This document shows positions 50,241 to 59,057 of a stretch of 64,000 nt of DNA, one piece after another (position 1 is the first letter of the stretch; each line of letters begins with the position of its first letter). The notes beneath the pieces were generated by a model. It was not told the origin of the DNA, did no database searches, and was given only the letters and a program-made list of their open reading frames with translations. The position numbers were made by a program, and so were the translations under genes. This DNA is from Leminorella grimontii ATCC 33999 = DSM 5078 (GTDB taxonomy: Bacteria > Pseudomonadota > Gammaproteobacteria > Enterobacterales > Enterobacteriaceae), in contig NZ_AUUA01000003.1 in NCBI RefSeq assembly GCF_000439085.1, positions 248,001 to 312,000 on the forward strand, written 5' to 3'.

Positions 50241-52255
50241 CAGATAGCCTCCTTGGTTAATTCCCAGAAATAGCCGGGTTTAAGTACCGATGATTTAGTA
50301 TGCGCATTAAAGACGATTTCATAAGCATGAGAAATATCGTCGCGCAGCTGGTCGACAAAATAGCGTTCATCCACCTCTGTATCGGTAGACAATATGACTA
50401 CCTGATGGCTGGCATACGGGAAATAGTGATTAATCAGCTTATCCCGATGCAAGGAATCCAAACGCCCTAATGGAGTATCAATAATGATCGGCAAATCACG
50501 GCCAGACGTTTTTGCCAACGCCTCAAGGATAGCAATCGCGTAAATTTGCTTTTCGCCAGCGGAGAGCAGCTTACGGTTGATCACTCTACCCTTTTCATCA
50601 ATCAGCTCAACGTCAAACGTTTTCGGGTTGATGTGGGCCTTCAGCTGTAAATCTTCCTTGCGGGCCAGCTTACGATAGGCCGCCTCAAAATTAGTGGACA
50701 GCGTTTTTACCCGCGCCAGCGTCAATACTTCGCTATAGCGGTCAAGTAAATAAACGGTCTCCTGCGCGTTCTTTAGTGCACTATTAAAGCTATGCTGCTG
50801 GCGGTCGCTATCATGCGCTTTTTGTACTTGACGAACGCAGTCCAGCTGCTGCTGCTTGGTACGTTTAGCCTCTTCCAGCAGCGAACTGTATTTCTGGCAA
50901 AGTGTTGCACGTTCCTGATCGAGCTCACGTAGCTTCTTAAAAATATCAGCCACCTGTACATCTTCTGGAGCGCGAGCGATATTCGCGGCAGCCTGTTCCA
51001 TCTGTTGTTCAACATCGGCAAGCTGGGTTCGGTAAAGTTCAAATCGCTGCCATGCCGCCTTGCTATCTACCTCAATAGAACGCTGCAACATCCCGGCTTC
51101 ACGTTCAGAAATATCGAACAGTAAATCACCTTTGGGCTTAGCTGCGATGAACTCTTTCAGGTTGTCCTCAATGGCTTCCATTGCGATTTTTCTGGTACTG
51201 CTTTCACTGACGGAACGCAATGCAATATCATTTTTAAGCTGCAATAAAAACTGATTCAGCTCTTTCTCAAAGCTCGCGGCCTGCTTAATCTGCGTTTCAT
51301 CGGCAATCTGCTTTAACAGACGAGACAACGTTACGGGAGCCAATGCATAGGGTAATGAGCCATCGCATTCTTGACGTAGCGCTTTTTCCAAGCGTTCTTT
51401 ATCTTTCAGCAAGATCTCAACTTTCTCTTTTTCCTGCGCTTTTGTTCGGGCAAAAGCCCCACCTTGCGCATTCAGCTGTTCTTCATAGAGAGCTATATCT
51501 TTAGACAAAAAATCTATTCGAGACTTAGTAAAATCGGCTTGTTCCAAAAGCTCTTCCGTTTTACCAGACAACGCTTTAATTTGCGCCTCCAGCTCTATGA
51601 GTTGTTGCCCCTTTACGCCTTCCATTTGCTTAGGCTGTTCACGCTTAATGAAAATTAATAGGTCATTACGCAACTTATCAATCAGATCCAATCCCAGTAG
51701 GCGCCGCACGGCGGTACGCAGGATAGTACCTGACTCATCCTCAGCCAATTCGGCAATTTTCTCGCCATCGAAAAAAAATAAATCGGCAATGCCGTGCGGG
51801 ATCAGCTCGTTCAGAAATCCCTGGCATTGCTCGTCATTCATTTCACTCAGGGCCTGCCCGTCCTGCTGAAGCAAAAGCGTATCTTTCCCCGCTCTTGTCC
51901 AGCTGCGCGTAACGGTAAATTCAGATTCCTGACCACCTTTGTTGTAGGTGAACGTCAACCCTACCGACGCCCTTTCCGGATGCCCGGTCATATCCGTACC
52001 GTTGTGGATTAACGCATCACGCTGAGCAAGGTATTCCTTCTGCTGAAGCGTAGCGCCGAAGGCCAATCGACCGTATAGCGCCAGTCGAATAGCCGATAAA
52101 ATCGTCGTTTTCCCTGCGCCGTTTAAACCGCCAAACAGGATAATCGGACGGGGATTATCATCATGCTTACGCCTTCTGGGCGCCAAATCGATAGTGTGTG
52201 TACCGCTAAATACTCGAAAGTTATTCAGCACCAGTTGTTTAATTAACACGTTCAT
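50240..52255 (-). CDS. dndD: DNA phosphorothioation ATPase DndD
   Basis: DndD is an SMC/Rad50-like ATPase required for sulfur insertion. The 671-residue protein has Walker A FGGLNGAGKTT (residues 41-51), the family motif LFFFDGEKIAEL, a long coiled coil (about residues 210-520), the ABC signature LLSAGEKQI and Walker B PIIIDTPLGRLDS. It overlaps dndC by 17 bases. Confidence 0.95.
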   Translation of the reverse strand: MNVLIKQLVLNNFRVFSGTHTIDLAPRRRKHDDNPRPIILFGGLNGAGKTTILSAIRLALYGRLAFGATLQQKEYLAQRDALIHNGTDMTGHPERASVGLTFTYNKGGQESEFTVTRSWTRAGKDTLLLQQDGQALSEMNDEQCQGFLNELIPHGIADLFFFDGEKIAELAEDESGTILRTAVRRLLGLDLIDKLRNDLLIFIKREQPKQMEGVKGQQLIELEAQIKALSGKTEELLEQADFTKSRIDFLSKDIALYEEQLNAQGGAFARTKAQEKEKVEILLKDKERLEKALRQECDGSLPYALAPVTLSRLLKQIADETQIKQAASFEKELNQFLLQLKNDIALRSVSESSTRKIAMEAIEDNLKEFIAAKPKGDLLFDISEREAGMLQRSIEVDSKAAWQRFELYRTQLADVEQQMEQAAANIARAPEDVQVADIFKKLRELDQERATLCQKYSSLLEEAKRTKQQQLDCVRQVQKAHDSDRQQHSFNSALKNAQETVYLLDRYSEVLTLARVKTLSTNFEAAYRKLARKEDLQLKAHINPKTFDVELIDEKGRVINRKLLSAGEKQIYAIAILEALAKTSGRDLPIIIDTPLGRLDSLHRDKLINHYFPYASHQVVILSTDTEVDERYFVDQLRDDISHAYEIVFNAHTKSSVLKPGYFWELTKEAI

Positions 52256-53873
52256 TTTCCTCGTGGACTGGCATCGCTAATTCGCTGGCACTATTGATTC
52301 TGCGTTGTAAAACCTGGAGCTCACCTTCCAATTTTTCTATTTCTTTTTGGTGAATATCCCGCTCATTACGCTTCTGTAACATTGCCTGCTGCTGCTGAAT
52401 CTCCTCCAGACTTCCCCAGTCCTGTTTCAAAATAGTACTAACTTTCTCAAAAATACCCTGGCGGCGGCTTAGGCCTTCCATTGAGATTTCCAGTTCAATC
52501 AGCTTCATCACCATCTCTGGCTCAACGTCAAATTCTTGTGCGATCTGCGCCAACAACTCTGCGTCACTAGCATCGAAACGCGACTGATCGTCCACCACCC
52601 AATCCAGGTCCTTTTGATACACTTCCCGATATATTCCCGGTAATGAATCATTCCAGTCCGGCTCATTAGGGTCGGTCAGCCACTCCTGACGGATAGCGTG
52701 TAACTCTGGGGGGGTAATTAAGGTAATAGAGTGGCCCTGCGCGTTTAAGTCGCGTTCAGTTTCCAATAATGTTTTAAGCCACTGTTGCCGATATTTCAGC
52801 CAGTACGGGCCGGGAACGTGTTTACGTTCTGCGCTAACCTCTTCTCCTTCCTTGGCGTACTGATAGCTGACTTTACCGGTGCGGCGCTTATAGCTACGAA
52901 ACGTATCTTTATTCGCGGGATCGGTAGTGAACGCCAACATATCGCGATAGTTCAATAGAGGCAGCATCCAGTCTTCACCATTCTGAATAAGGCTCTCCAT
53001 GGCCTTATCCTTGGTAACTACAGTACAGGTCCAACACCCAAAGCGTGAATTGCCGCAGGAAGGAGTACTGTCGTCGATGACGAGTGGGCATTCACCCTGC
53101 GCCGAAGAGTCCATATAGAGCGTCCAAAGAGGACGGTTATTCCCCCCCCACGGGCTTTCCCATTCATCAATATCGTCAGGTGCGTAGCGAAACGCGCCGC
53201 GCAGCAGCTTCCAAACGTCTTCCACATCCCAAGTATCAATTGGCGTATAGATAAAGGCATTTGCCAACGTCGTGTGCCGGGCAAGGCGAGAACCGTCGAT
53301 TTTATGCTTCGCAATTACCTGCGCCCTAGATGCGCTTTCACTGCTGCGTGACCCTAAAACGACTATCACTTCATCAAACTGACTAACTTTATCTTTAATA
53401 AAGTCGCTAACTGGATTGATCTTCATCCGCTCAGTGCACCAACGGAAACTGCGCGTCGGCGCCGGGTAGCCTTTTCCCAATAAATTAACCCAGAAGGTTT
53501 CATGCACTTTTGGCATGACGGCGTGTTGAGAAATCGGTAGACCATTACGCTTTGCGCCAGCCTCAATTTGCAGCATGGTCTTTTTAATCAGATCTACTAC
53601 CACCGGCGTTTCCACCAGCGTATCGGACGATACGACAAAAACGTCCTTGCTGCGCATTTCAGGCGGTAGCCCGAGCAGAGCAAGATAGACCAGCGTGATC
53701 ACGGCGGAAGAATCCTTACCTCCGCTATAGCCGATGACCCACGGACGTTTGTCCGCGCAGTAAATCCGCTGAACTTCAGCAACATAATCTGCCAAAGGAC
53801 GCCCGGCAAACTGCTCCTGGTTAATAAAATCTTCATACTCGGCCAGATCGTAGGCCTGGGTTAGCTTACTCAT
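52239..53873 (-). CDS. dndC: DNA phosphorothioation sulfurtransferase DndC
   Basis: DndC is a PAPS-reductase-family ATP pyrophosphatase that passes sulfur to DNA. The 544-residue protein has the PP-loop GYSGGKDSS (residues 48-56), a Cys cluster for an Fe-S centre (SCGNSRFGCWTC near residue 280) and a C-terminal coiled coil (QKEIEKLEGELQVLQRRI). It overlaps dndB by four bases (ATGA). No dndA is present; the host IscS commonly supplies sulfur in such cases. Confidence 0.95.
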   Translation of the reverse strand: MSKLTQAYDLAEYEDFINQEQFAGRPLADYVAEVQRIYCADKRPWVIGYSGGKDSSAVITLVYLALLGLPPEMRSKDVFVVSSDTLVETPVVVDLIKKTMLQIEAGAKRNGLPISQHAVMPKVHETFWVNLLGKGYPAPTRSFRWCTERMKINPVSDFIKDKVSQFDEVIVVLGSRSSESASRAQVIAKHKIDGSRLARHTTLANAFIYTPIDTWDVEDVWKLLRGAFRYAPDDIDEWESPWGGNNRPLWTLYMDSSAQGECPLVIDDSTPSCGNSRFGCWTCTVVTKDKAMESLIQNGEDWMLPLLNYRDMLAFTTDPANKDTFRSYKRRTGKVSYQYAKEGEEVSAERKHVPGPYWLKYRQQWLKTLLETERDLNAQGHSITLITPPELHAIRQEWLTDPNEPDWNDSLPGIYREVYQKDLDWVVDDQSRFDASDAELLAQIAQEFDVEPEMVMKLIELEISMEGLSRRQGIFEKVSTILKQDWGSLEEIQQQQAMLQKRNERDIHQKEIEKLEGELQVLQRRINSASELAMPVHEENERVN

Positions 53874-54955
53874 GAGACAACCATCTGTGCTTCAAGCTCC
53901 TGCTCTTCAGGAGTGAGTGGAATAGACAACGCTTGCTTCAAAGCATTACAAGTTAATTGGATTGCAGTACTGGTTTTACTCAACTTACCGTGCTGCATAG
54001 CCCGCTTGATCAGCTCAGGATTGTTTTTTCGCCAGTTAAACGTTTTTAGTTCAGCGATCTTTTGCGACCACTGGTCTGGGTAGTTCGTCAGCAATGTATT
54101 TCCAAGCAGTCCAAGCGCCTGTAGGCCGATACCATGTGCGTGAACGTATTCCTGCCGCAGTTGCGCGGGAGAGACTTCTTTTTTAGCCGCAAGCTGCCAA
54201 TCAGGCATAACACGAAAAATTGCTTGCCAATAGTACGTCGCGATTTGCGAACTTTCTTCAAAATCCCCTTCTTTAGGGTCCTTACCCAGCAAAGCGCGCG
54301 TAGCTTGCTTGATACTACTTAGCGTAAATAATTTGTTGGATAGCATGCTAATATTGGATTTCTCTAGTTCGGTCAGCCCAACAAACGGCTCCACGGACAT
54401 CGCCAGATAGCGAGCCAAGCTTGAACTGGCATCACGGTGATCGTACAACGACGACAGCGACGGGCTAGGGCGAATGGCGTATTTATTCAGATCAGCAAAC
54501 ATCTGTTGGCTACGTTTTAGCCCTTCATCAACAAAAAACAGTACCGGAATATTATCCTGCCCCAGTTCTGGGCGCTCTTCCAACGCATCCTCAATCGCTT
54601 TACGCCGATGTTGGCCATCATTGATAAGAATCTGTGCTTCCATCGGTACGCGCAGCATACCGAGGTTACTCGAACCGGGAAACTCATCAAATTGCACATT
54701 GATGGCAATCGAAGCCGTCAGCGCCGAAAACACATAATCGTTTGGATTTTCCAAAAGATAGCGAACCATTTCAGGAATACGCGCTTTGTTCAGTGTACGC
54801 TGAGCACGTAGCTCTGGGGGCACTTCATTTTCATCAAAGCTAAAGATCTTGGGGATAATGCGCATTGGGCATGTCGCTATGTAGAATGGACGCCCCGCTT
54901 GTATGCCCCGTATCGCAGGAAAGGAATAACAATAGTCTGAATCAACGTTGGCCAT
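53870..54955 (-). CDS. dndB: DNA phosphorothioation regulator DndB
   Basis: DndB is a DGQHR-domain protein that represses the dnd promoter and modulates modification frequency. The 361-residue protein has the diagnostic INDGQHRRKAIEDAL at residues 111-125 and QQMFADLNKYAIRPSPSLS. It is the first gene of the operon and a candidate operator lies 27-44 bases before its start. Confidence 0.94.
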   Translation of the reverse strand: MANVDSDYCYSFPAIRGIQAGRPFYIATCPMRIIPKIFSFDENEVPPELRAQRTLNKARIPEMVRYLLENPNDYVFSALTASIAINVQFDEFPGSSNLGMLRVPMEAQILINDGQHRRKAIEDALEERPELGQDNIPVLFFVDEGLKRSQQMFADLNKYAIRPSPSLSSLYDHRDASSSLARYLAMSVEPFVGLTELEKSNISMLSNKLFTLSSIKQATRALLGKDPKEGDFEESSQIATYYWQAIFRVMPDWQLAAKKEVSPAQLRQEYVHAHGIGLQALGLLGNTLLTNYPDQWSQKIAELKTFNWRKNNPELIKRAMQHGKLSKTSTAIQLTCNALKQALSIPLTPEEQELEAQMVVS

Positions 54956-54981
54956 AGCAGTAGCCCGTTTTAAAGAAAATT

Positions 54982-54999
54982 TACGTTATATTTTACGTA
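54982..54999. promoter_or_regulatory. DndB operator, TACG-N10-CGTA
   Basis: A perfect TACG-N10-CGTA inverted repeat lies 27-44 bases before the dndB start. This is the DndB-binding form I recall from the Salmonella dnd operon. A degenerate second copy (TATA-N10-CGTA, 55015-55032) overlaps a possible -10 region. Binding here would give autorepression. Confidence 0.75.
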
Positions 55000-55305
55000 A
55001 TTTTGTTCTGCTTTTATAGTGTTTTTCACGTAGTCATGAATATTTGCCTTCCTGATTACTCAGCCATGTAAGGTAATAAAAGAGTATACGTAAAAGAATA
55101 ATGCCTCAGAAGTCAGCATGTATGCCTTAAGTTTAAAACCAATATTATACAATCAGTTAATAACACTTTTACGTCGTAATCATCCAGTTACGTTTAGTAC
55201 ATTTATCAGCCAATTTCACCGCTATCCATCTTCAGGAAAGAGTTGTAACGACGCTATTAAACTTCATTTGTCTTATGCCCAACTTGTGACAAAAATAAAC
55301 CAATC

Positions 55306-55354
55306 GATCGTCTTAAGCGATCAATACATATTATTCGATCGGTTATAACGATCT
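55306..55354. promoter_or_regulatory. four-GATC element with two ATCG-N7-CGAT dyads (Dam/OxyR-type switch candidate)
   Basis: GATC occurs at 55307, 55320, 55338 and 55351. Two perfect dyads ATCG-N7-CGAT (55308-55322 and 55339-55353) overlap all four sites and are spaced 31 bases apart. N7 spacing between tetranucleotide half-sites is that of OxyR sites (ATAG-N7-CTAT). Four paired GATCs resemble the Dam/OxyR-controlled gtr promoters. A related element lies before the autotransporter gene at 61296. Confidence 0.65.
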
Positions 55355-55536
55355 GACTTCCTCAAAACGCTCTGGTAGTGTTTTCCAACAGGCCAGAGAA
55401 CTTCTCTGCCGAAGGCGATACCCGTCTTCCTCCGCAAATATTAGCCCGACCAAAAAGAAACAATGCTCTGAAACCATCAGGGCATACGGCCTCTTATTGT
55501 CTTTATTTTTTATCATGATGGAACATGGATATTTGA

Positions 55537-57129
55537 ATGACAGCGTTAAACCTCTTCACTAAAATTTTGCAAAAAAACTATCTGGTATTTGCCAGCATCA
55601 TTGTTTTTGGCGTGACCAACATCGTGGTCTCATCTGGACAACACATGGTTCACCGAGTGCTCTCATTTATCTTTATCGTCCTCATCCTGAAGCGCATTTC
55701 TTCCACCGTCTGCCGTTACTTGTTAGCTATTCCGTTGATGGTACTAACTGCGGCAGATATCAGCATAAGCCTCTATGCATGGTGTACCTTTGGTACAAAA
55801 TTTAACGACGGGTTCGCCGTTAGCGTACTGCAGAGTAATCCCGATGAAATCGTCCAGATGCTGGGCGTCTACCTCTCTTATTTTTTTGCCTTCATCCTGC
55901 TTTTTTTACTGTTTTTAGCCTCAGCGAGAAAATATGACGGTACATTACCCGCCAAGAAGGTAACTGGCACTCTGCTGTTCATTCTTTTGTCCATCAGCCT
56001 GTTTTTTTCCTATCGGTTCGCCAGTAAATACGTGGAAGGCAAAGAAACCATTAACTCATACATTGTCGCCTCTCGATTCTCAACCTACACCCCGTTTTTC
56101 AATCTGAATTACTTCGCGTTAGCAATGAAGGAATTCCAGACATTGAAGTTCATCGCCAAAACGGTACCTCATTATCAGCTCACCGTTACCGATACCGGAA
56201 TTGAGAACTACGTAGTGATCGTCGGCGAATCGGCCCGAGTCGATAACATGTCGATTTATGGTTATGGCAAGCCAACAACGCCGCAATTAGAAGCACAAAA
56301 AGCGCGCATCAAGCTGTTTACCCAAGCGATAGGTGGTGCGCCGCATACTGCGTTAGCAGTCCCTCTGGCGCTAACGGCGGACGAAATACAGCACCATGAT
56401 ATCCATCACTATCCCGATAACATCATCAACATGGCTAATCAGGCCGGTTTCCACACCACCTGGCTAAGCGCTCAATCTGCCTTCCGGCAGCGAGGAACGG
56501 CAGTAACCAGCATAGCTATGCGAGCTAAAGACAGCGTTTACGTCAGAGGGTATGACGAACTGCTGCTCCCCCATCTAGAAGAAGCATTGCAGGGAAATCC
56601 CAGCCAAAAGAAGCTGATAGTCCTTCATCTGAGAGGCAGCCATGCACCTGTCTGCAGCGCCTACCCTACCAATAAAGCCGCTTTCCAACCGCATGGCGAC
56701 AAAGACGTTTGCTACGATAACTCCATCCACTATACCGACAGTCTACTGGGACAGGTTTTTGAGCTACTAAAAGACACCCGTTCATCGGTGATGTACTTTT
56801 CCGACCACGGCCTAGAACGGGATCCGTCAACAAGCGCTGTTTACTTCCACGGAGGAATTAAGCCCAGCCAGCAAGCTTACCACGTCCCCATGTTTATCTG
56901 GTTCAGCCCGACATTGGGCGACGACGTTGACACGGCGACGGCCAAAGACATTTACTCAACAACCTACAACGATATTCTGATTAGCGCCTGGATGGGAGCC
57001 ACCAAGCCCGAACAGCCGAAAACTATTGGCGATGTTATTGAACGCCATAAGGGAGATGCTCGGGTGATGGATGGCAGTTACGACGTGTTGGATTATTTGA
57101 CCTTAAGGAAGACGCACACTGGGAGATAA
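55537..57129 (+). CDS. yhbX: phosphoethanolamine transferase-like inner membrane hydrolase (YhbX type)
   Basis: The 530-residue protein has five N-terminal membrane helices (about residues 12-160) and a periplasmic sulfatase-fold domain. Long segments match E. coli YhbX (ADISISLYAWCTFGT, QAFGFHT-like NQAGFHTTWLS, CYDNSIHYTDSLLGQVFELL). Metal and catalytic motifs of the EptA/MCR group are VVIVGESARVDNMS, PHTALAVP (Thr nucleophile candidate), HLRGSHAP and YFSDHGLE. It may add phosphoethanolamine to an envelope glycan or lipid; the acceptor is unknown. Location on an island behind a GATC element is unusual. Confidence 0.88.
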   Translation: MTALNLFTKILQKNYLVFASIIVFGVTNIVVSSGQHMVHRVLSFIFIVLILKRISSTVCRYLLAIPLMVLTAADISISLYAWCTFGTKFNDGFAVSVLQSNPDEIVQMLGVYLSYFFAFILLFLLFLASARKYDGTLPAKKVTGTLLFILLSISLFFSYRFASKYVEGKETINSYIVASRFSTYTPFFNLNYFALAMKEFQTLKFIAKTVPHYQLTVTDTGIENYVVIVGESARVDNMSIYGYGKPTTPQLEAQKARIKLFTQAIGGAPHTALAVPLALTADEIQHHDIHHYPDNIINMANQAGFHTTWLSAQSAFRQRGTAVTSIAMRAKDSVYVRGYDELLLPHLEEALQGNPSQKKLIVLHLRGSHAPVCSAYPTNKAAFQPHGDKDVCYDNSIHYTDSLLGQVFELLKDTRSSVMYFSDHGLERDPSTSAVYFHGGIKPSQQAYHVPMFIWFSPTLGDDVDTATAKDIYSTTYNDILISAWMGATKPEQPKTIGDVIERHKGDARVMDGSYDVLDYLTLRKTHTGR

Positions 57130-57195
57130 ATTATTTAGCCCCTTAACTACCATAGGTGTTATTCCTGCATCAGAGAATTTCTATTGTATTCAAAA

Positions 57196-57226
57196 AAATG
57201 GTTCCCACTCAGCAGTAGTGGGAACC
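57196..57226 (-). terminator. terminator of the 57295 gene (minus strand)
   Basis: A perfect ten-base stem GGTTCCCACT/AGTGGGAACC with a seven-base loop is followed on the minus strand by seven T residues. Confidence 0.85.
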
Positions 57227-57294
57227 CAAATATCATATATCAAAGATAGATGCGTCATCGGTAGCCAAAAGGCCAACCCCGAGTGTACGTAGCA

Positions 57295-57927
57295 TCACTT
57301 CAAACTACACCCCATTGACCGTTCTTCAGCAGAGTAAACCTTGGAATATTCCTTCGCGAGATAGCTAATCCGAAAGACCAGCGTCTTCAGTTGCTCAGGA
57401 AATTCGGAATGGTTTCTGTCCAGTGCATAAACTCCACGCTCAGGGAAATGGACCAATGAACGGTATTCATCGTATTCCCTCAGGTTCAAAGCGCTCAGCC
57501 ACGCGGCTTGAATCATCTCCCAAAGGCTTTGTGGACCATGCGCATCTCCTAATCCACGAAAGAGATCTTTATTCAGGAAGAGCACCACATGGTAATGCGG
57601 GTAAGTCTCCGTATTGATTTCCCTAACCCAAAAATAACGTAGCGTACAGCGATGCGCTCTTTTACCTGCTTTCAGAAGTTGTTTTCGATAATGTCTGATT
57701 TTGGCTTTCAGAGAGCATATAAATCGGGTCAGTAGGTCTTTTGATAAATTAGGAGTACAGCAAATAGAATCTTCCTGTACCCAGTCAGGTGATAAACGTA
57801 AATCAACCCTCACTGCTAATGTCCGTGGGTGGTCATCAAAAGCAAAGTCAAGTACGTCAGATAATCTCCTCAGGTATAAGGGATTAAATGATGTATTCTG
57901 TTCATTGGAATAAGTTTGGTTCAACAT
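57295..57927 (-). CDS. YagK/YfjJ-domain protein (inovirus Gp2-like)
   Basis: The 210-residue protein belongs to the YagK/YfjJ C-terminal domain group, related to inovirus Gp2 replication proteins and common in P4/CP4-like elements. Key segments are FAFDDHPRTLAVRVDLRLSP, RYFWVREINTETYPHYHVVLFLN (HxHxxxF-like) and GVYALDRN. The start at 57927 (MLNQTYSNEQN) follows GGAAGC; the longer frame upstream adds 42 unlikely residues. The role may be replication-like or satellite-related; this is not certain. Confidence 0.78.
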   Translation of the reverse strand: MLNQTYSNEQNTSFNPLYLRRLSDVLDFAFDDHPRTLAVRVDLRLSPDWVQEDSICCTPNLSKDLLTRFICSLKAKIRHYRKQLLKAGKRAHRCTLRYFWVREINTETYPHYHVVLFLNKDLFRGLGDAHGPQSLWEMIQAAWLSALNLREYDEYRSLVHFPERGVYALDRNHSEFPEQLKTLVFRISYLAKEYSKVYSAEERSMGCSLK

Positions 57928-58335
57928 AATATTGCTTCCGGTTGTATATATCGAATACAGCAGTGCCTCAGAAGAAGCTCTGCCGTACTCTGATAAGATT
58001 ACTGTTGATAATTTGACTATTGAGTTTTCAGGATAAGGTTGAGATATATCCAAATGGTCAATCTATTTTATCAAGAGGTGTATAGGGTAATAGGGATATG
58101 AGGGTAAATATCAATGAGTATACTCGTGGGTATAGGCATACTCTTTGTGGAATATATTTCCTAGTAAATAACAATATATATCTAAAGGAATATTGTTTAC
58201 TGAATAATATTACTACCGACACTATCCATCTTTAAGCAGGTAGATTAAAATCCCATTACAACGATAACCGCTATAATAAAGCAAGAAATAAGACCACTCT
58301 CAAGTTAGTCAGGTGCAAAAGAAAATATATTTCGC

Positions 58336-58548
58336 CTATTCTCCTCTGGATGCTAGAATTCTTTCCTGCAACCAGGATTCGACTTCACTCCGCAACCAGC
58401 GTGAACTACGGCCCAACTTGATGGGCTTCGGAAACTTCCCGAGTTGAATTAATTTGTAAAACCATTTGTCGCTTGTATTCGTTAGCTGAGTAATAAATGC
58501 CATATCGACTAACTGGTCGTTCAGTAGACTGTATTCAGTATTCATCAT
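58336..58548 (-). CDS. AlpA-family transcriptional regulator
   Basis: The 70-residue winged helix-turn-helix protein is of the AlpA (MerR-like) family found in P4-like and CP4-57 elements, where it activates integrase or excision genes. The family pattern is FITQLTNTSDKWFYKLIQLGKFPKPIKLGRSSRW, followed by EVESWLQERI. The start has GGAGAACAAG upstream; two Met codons lie side by side. Confidence 0.9.
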   Translation of the reverse strand: MMNTEYSLLNDQLVDMAFITQLTNTSDKWFYKLIQLGKFPKPIKLGRSSRWLRSEVESWLQERILASRGE

Positions 58549-59057
58549 CTTGTTCTCCGTAAAAGTGAATGGAGAAGGAATTGCGGTAATGGATGCAGCT
58601 TCCCTCAGACAATGAGGTCGATGTGTAAATTTTGATACGAACTTCTATTTCCTCGCTAATGGCTATTTGTTACTTTAGTTGGTACTAGTTCTTCCATTCA
58701 TTGGATTTTCATCAGGACTACCGCATATACAAAGTGCCGAGATGACAGTTAATCTGCCTACAAGCCAATTTCTCCAGTCAAGTATATCTTTAATGGCTAC
58801 TACTTAATGGTACAGAACCAGTCAGTGGTGATTTGAAACTTCATACATAAAGTTCATGATTTAGTTTGTAAATCAATAAAATTAAAAATATATTATTAAT
58901 AGTTGAAATAAATATTGATTTATCAATCAATTATGATTGATTTGCATGCTCTTTTTATCTTGAAAATAGCTCTTTTTATTATTATTTTTAGAGTAGTATT
59001 TCATACTTATTAAGAGTATGATTATATAGGTATTTTATACATATAGGATGATGAAAA
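58549..59057. other. 509-base AT-rich spacer
   Basis: The sequence is strongly AT-rich, especially 58850-59050. It holds no frame with coding features and no tRNA or repeat that I can identify. It probably contains the promoters of alpA (left) and of the 59058 gene (right). Confidence 0.4.

Larger units (their letters stand above)
54956..55536. other. 581-base control region between dndB and the phosphoethanolamine transferase gene
   Basis: The region contains a DndB-type operator near dndB, further TTTTACGT-like sites (55087-55095, 55167-55174) and a four-GATC element near 55307-55354. A 76-codon plus-strand frame at 55118-55348 runs through the GATC element and has no coding features that I trust. 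Confidence 0.5.

Noticed and set aside
55118-55348. 76-codon plus-strand frame between dndB and the YhbX-type gene
   Set aside because: It runs through TTTACGT sites and the GATC element, which look regulatory, and has no ribosome binding site or motif.
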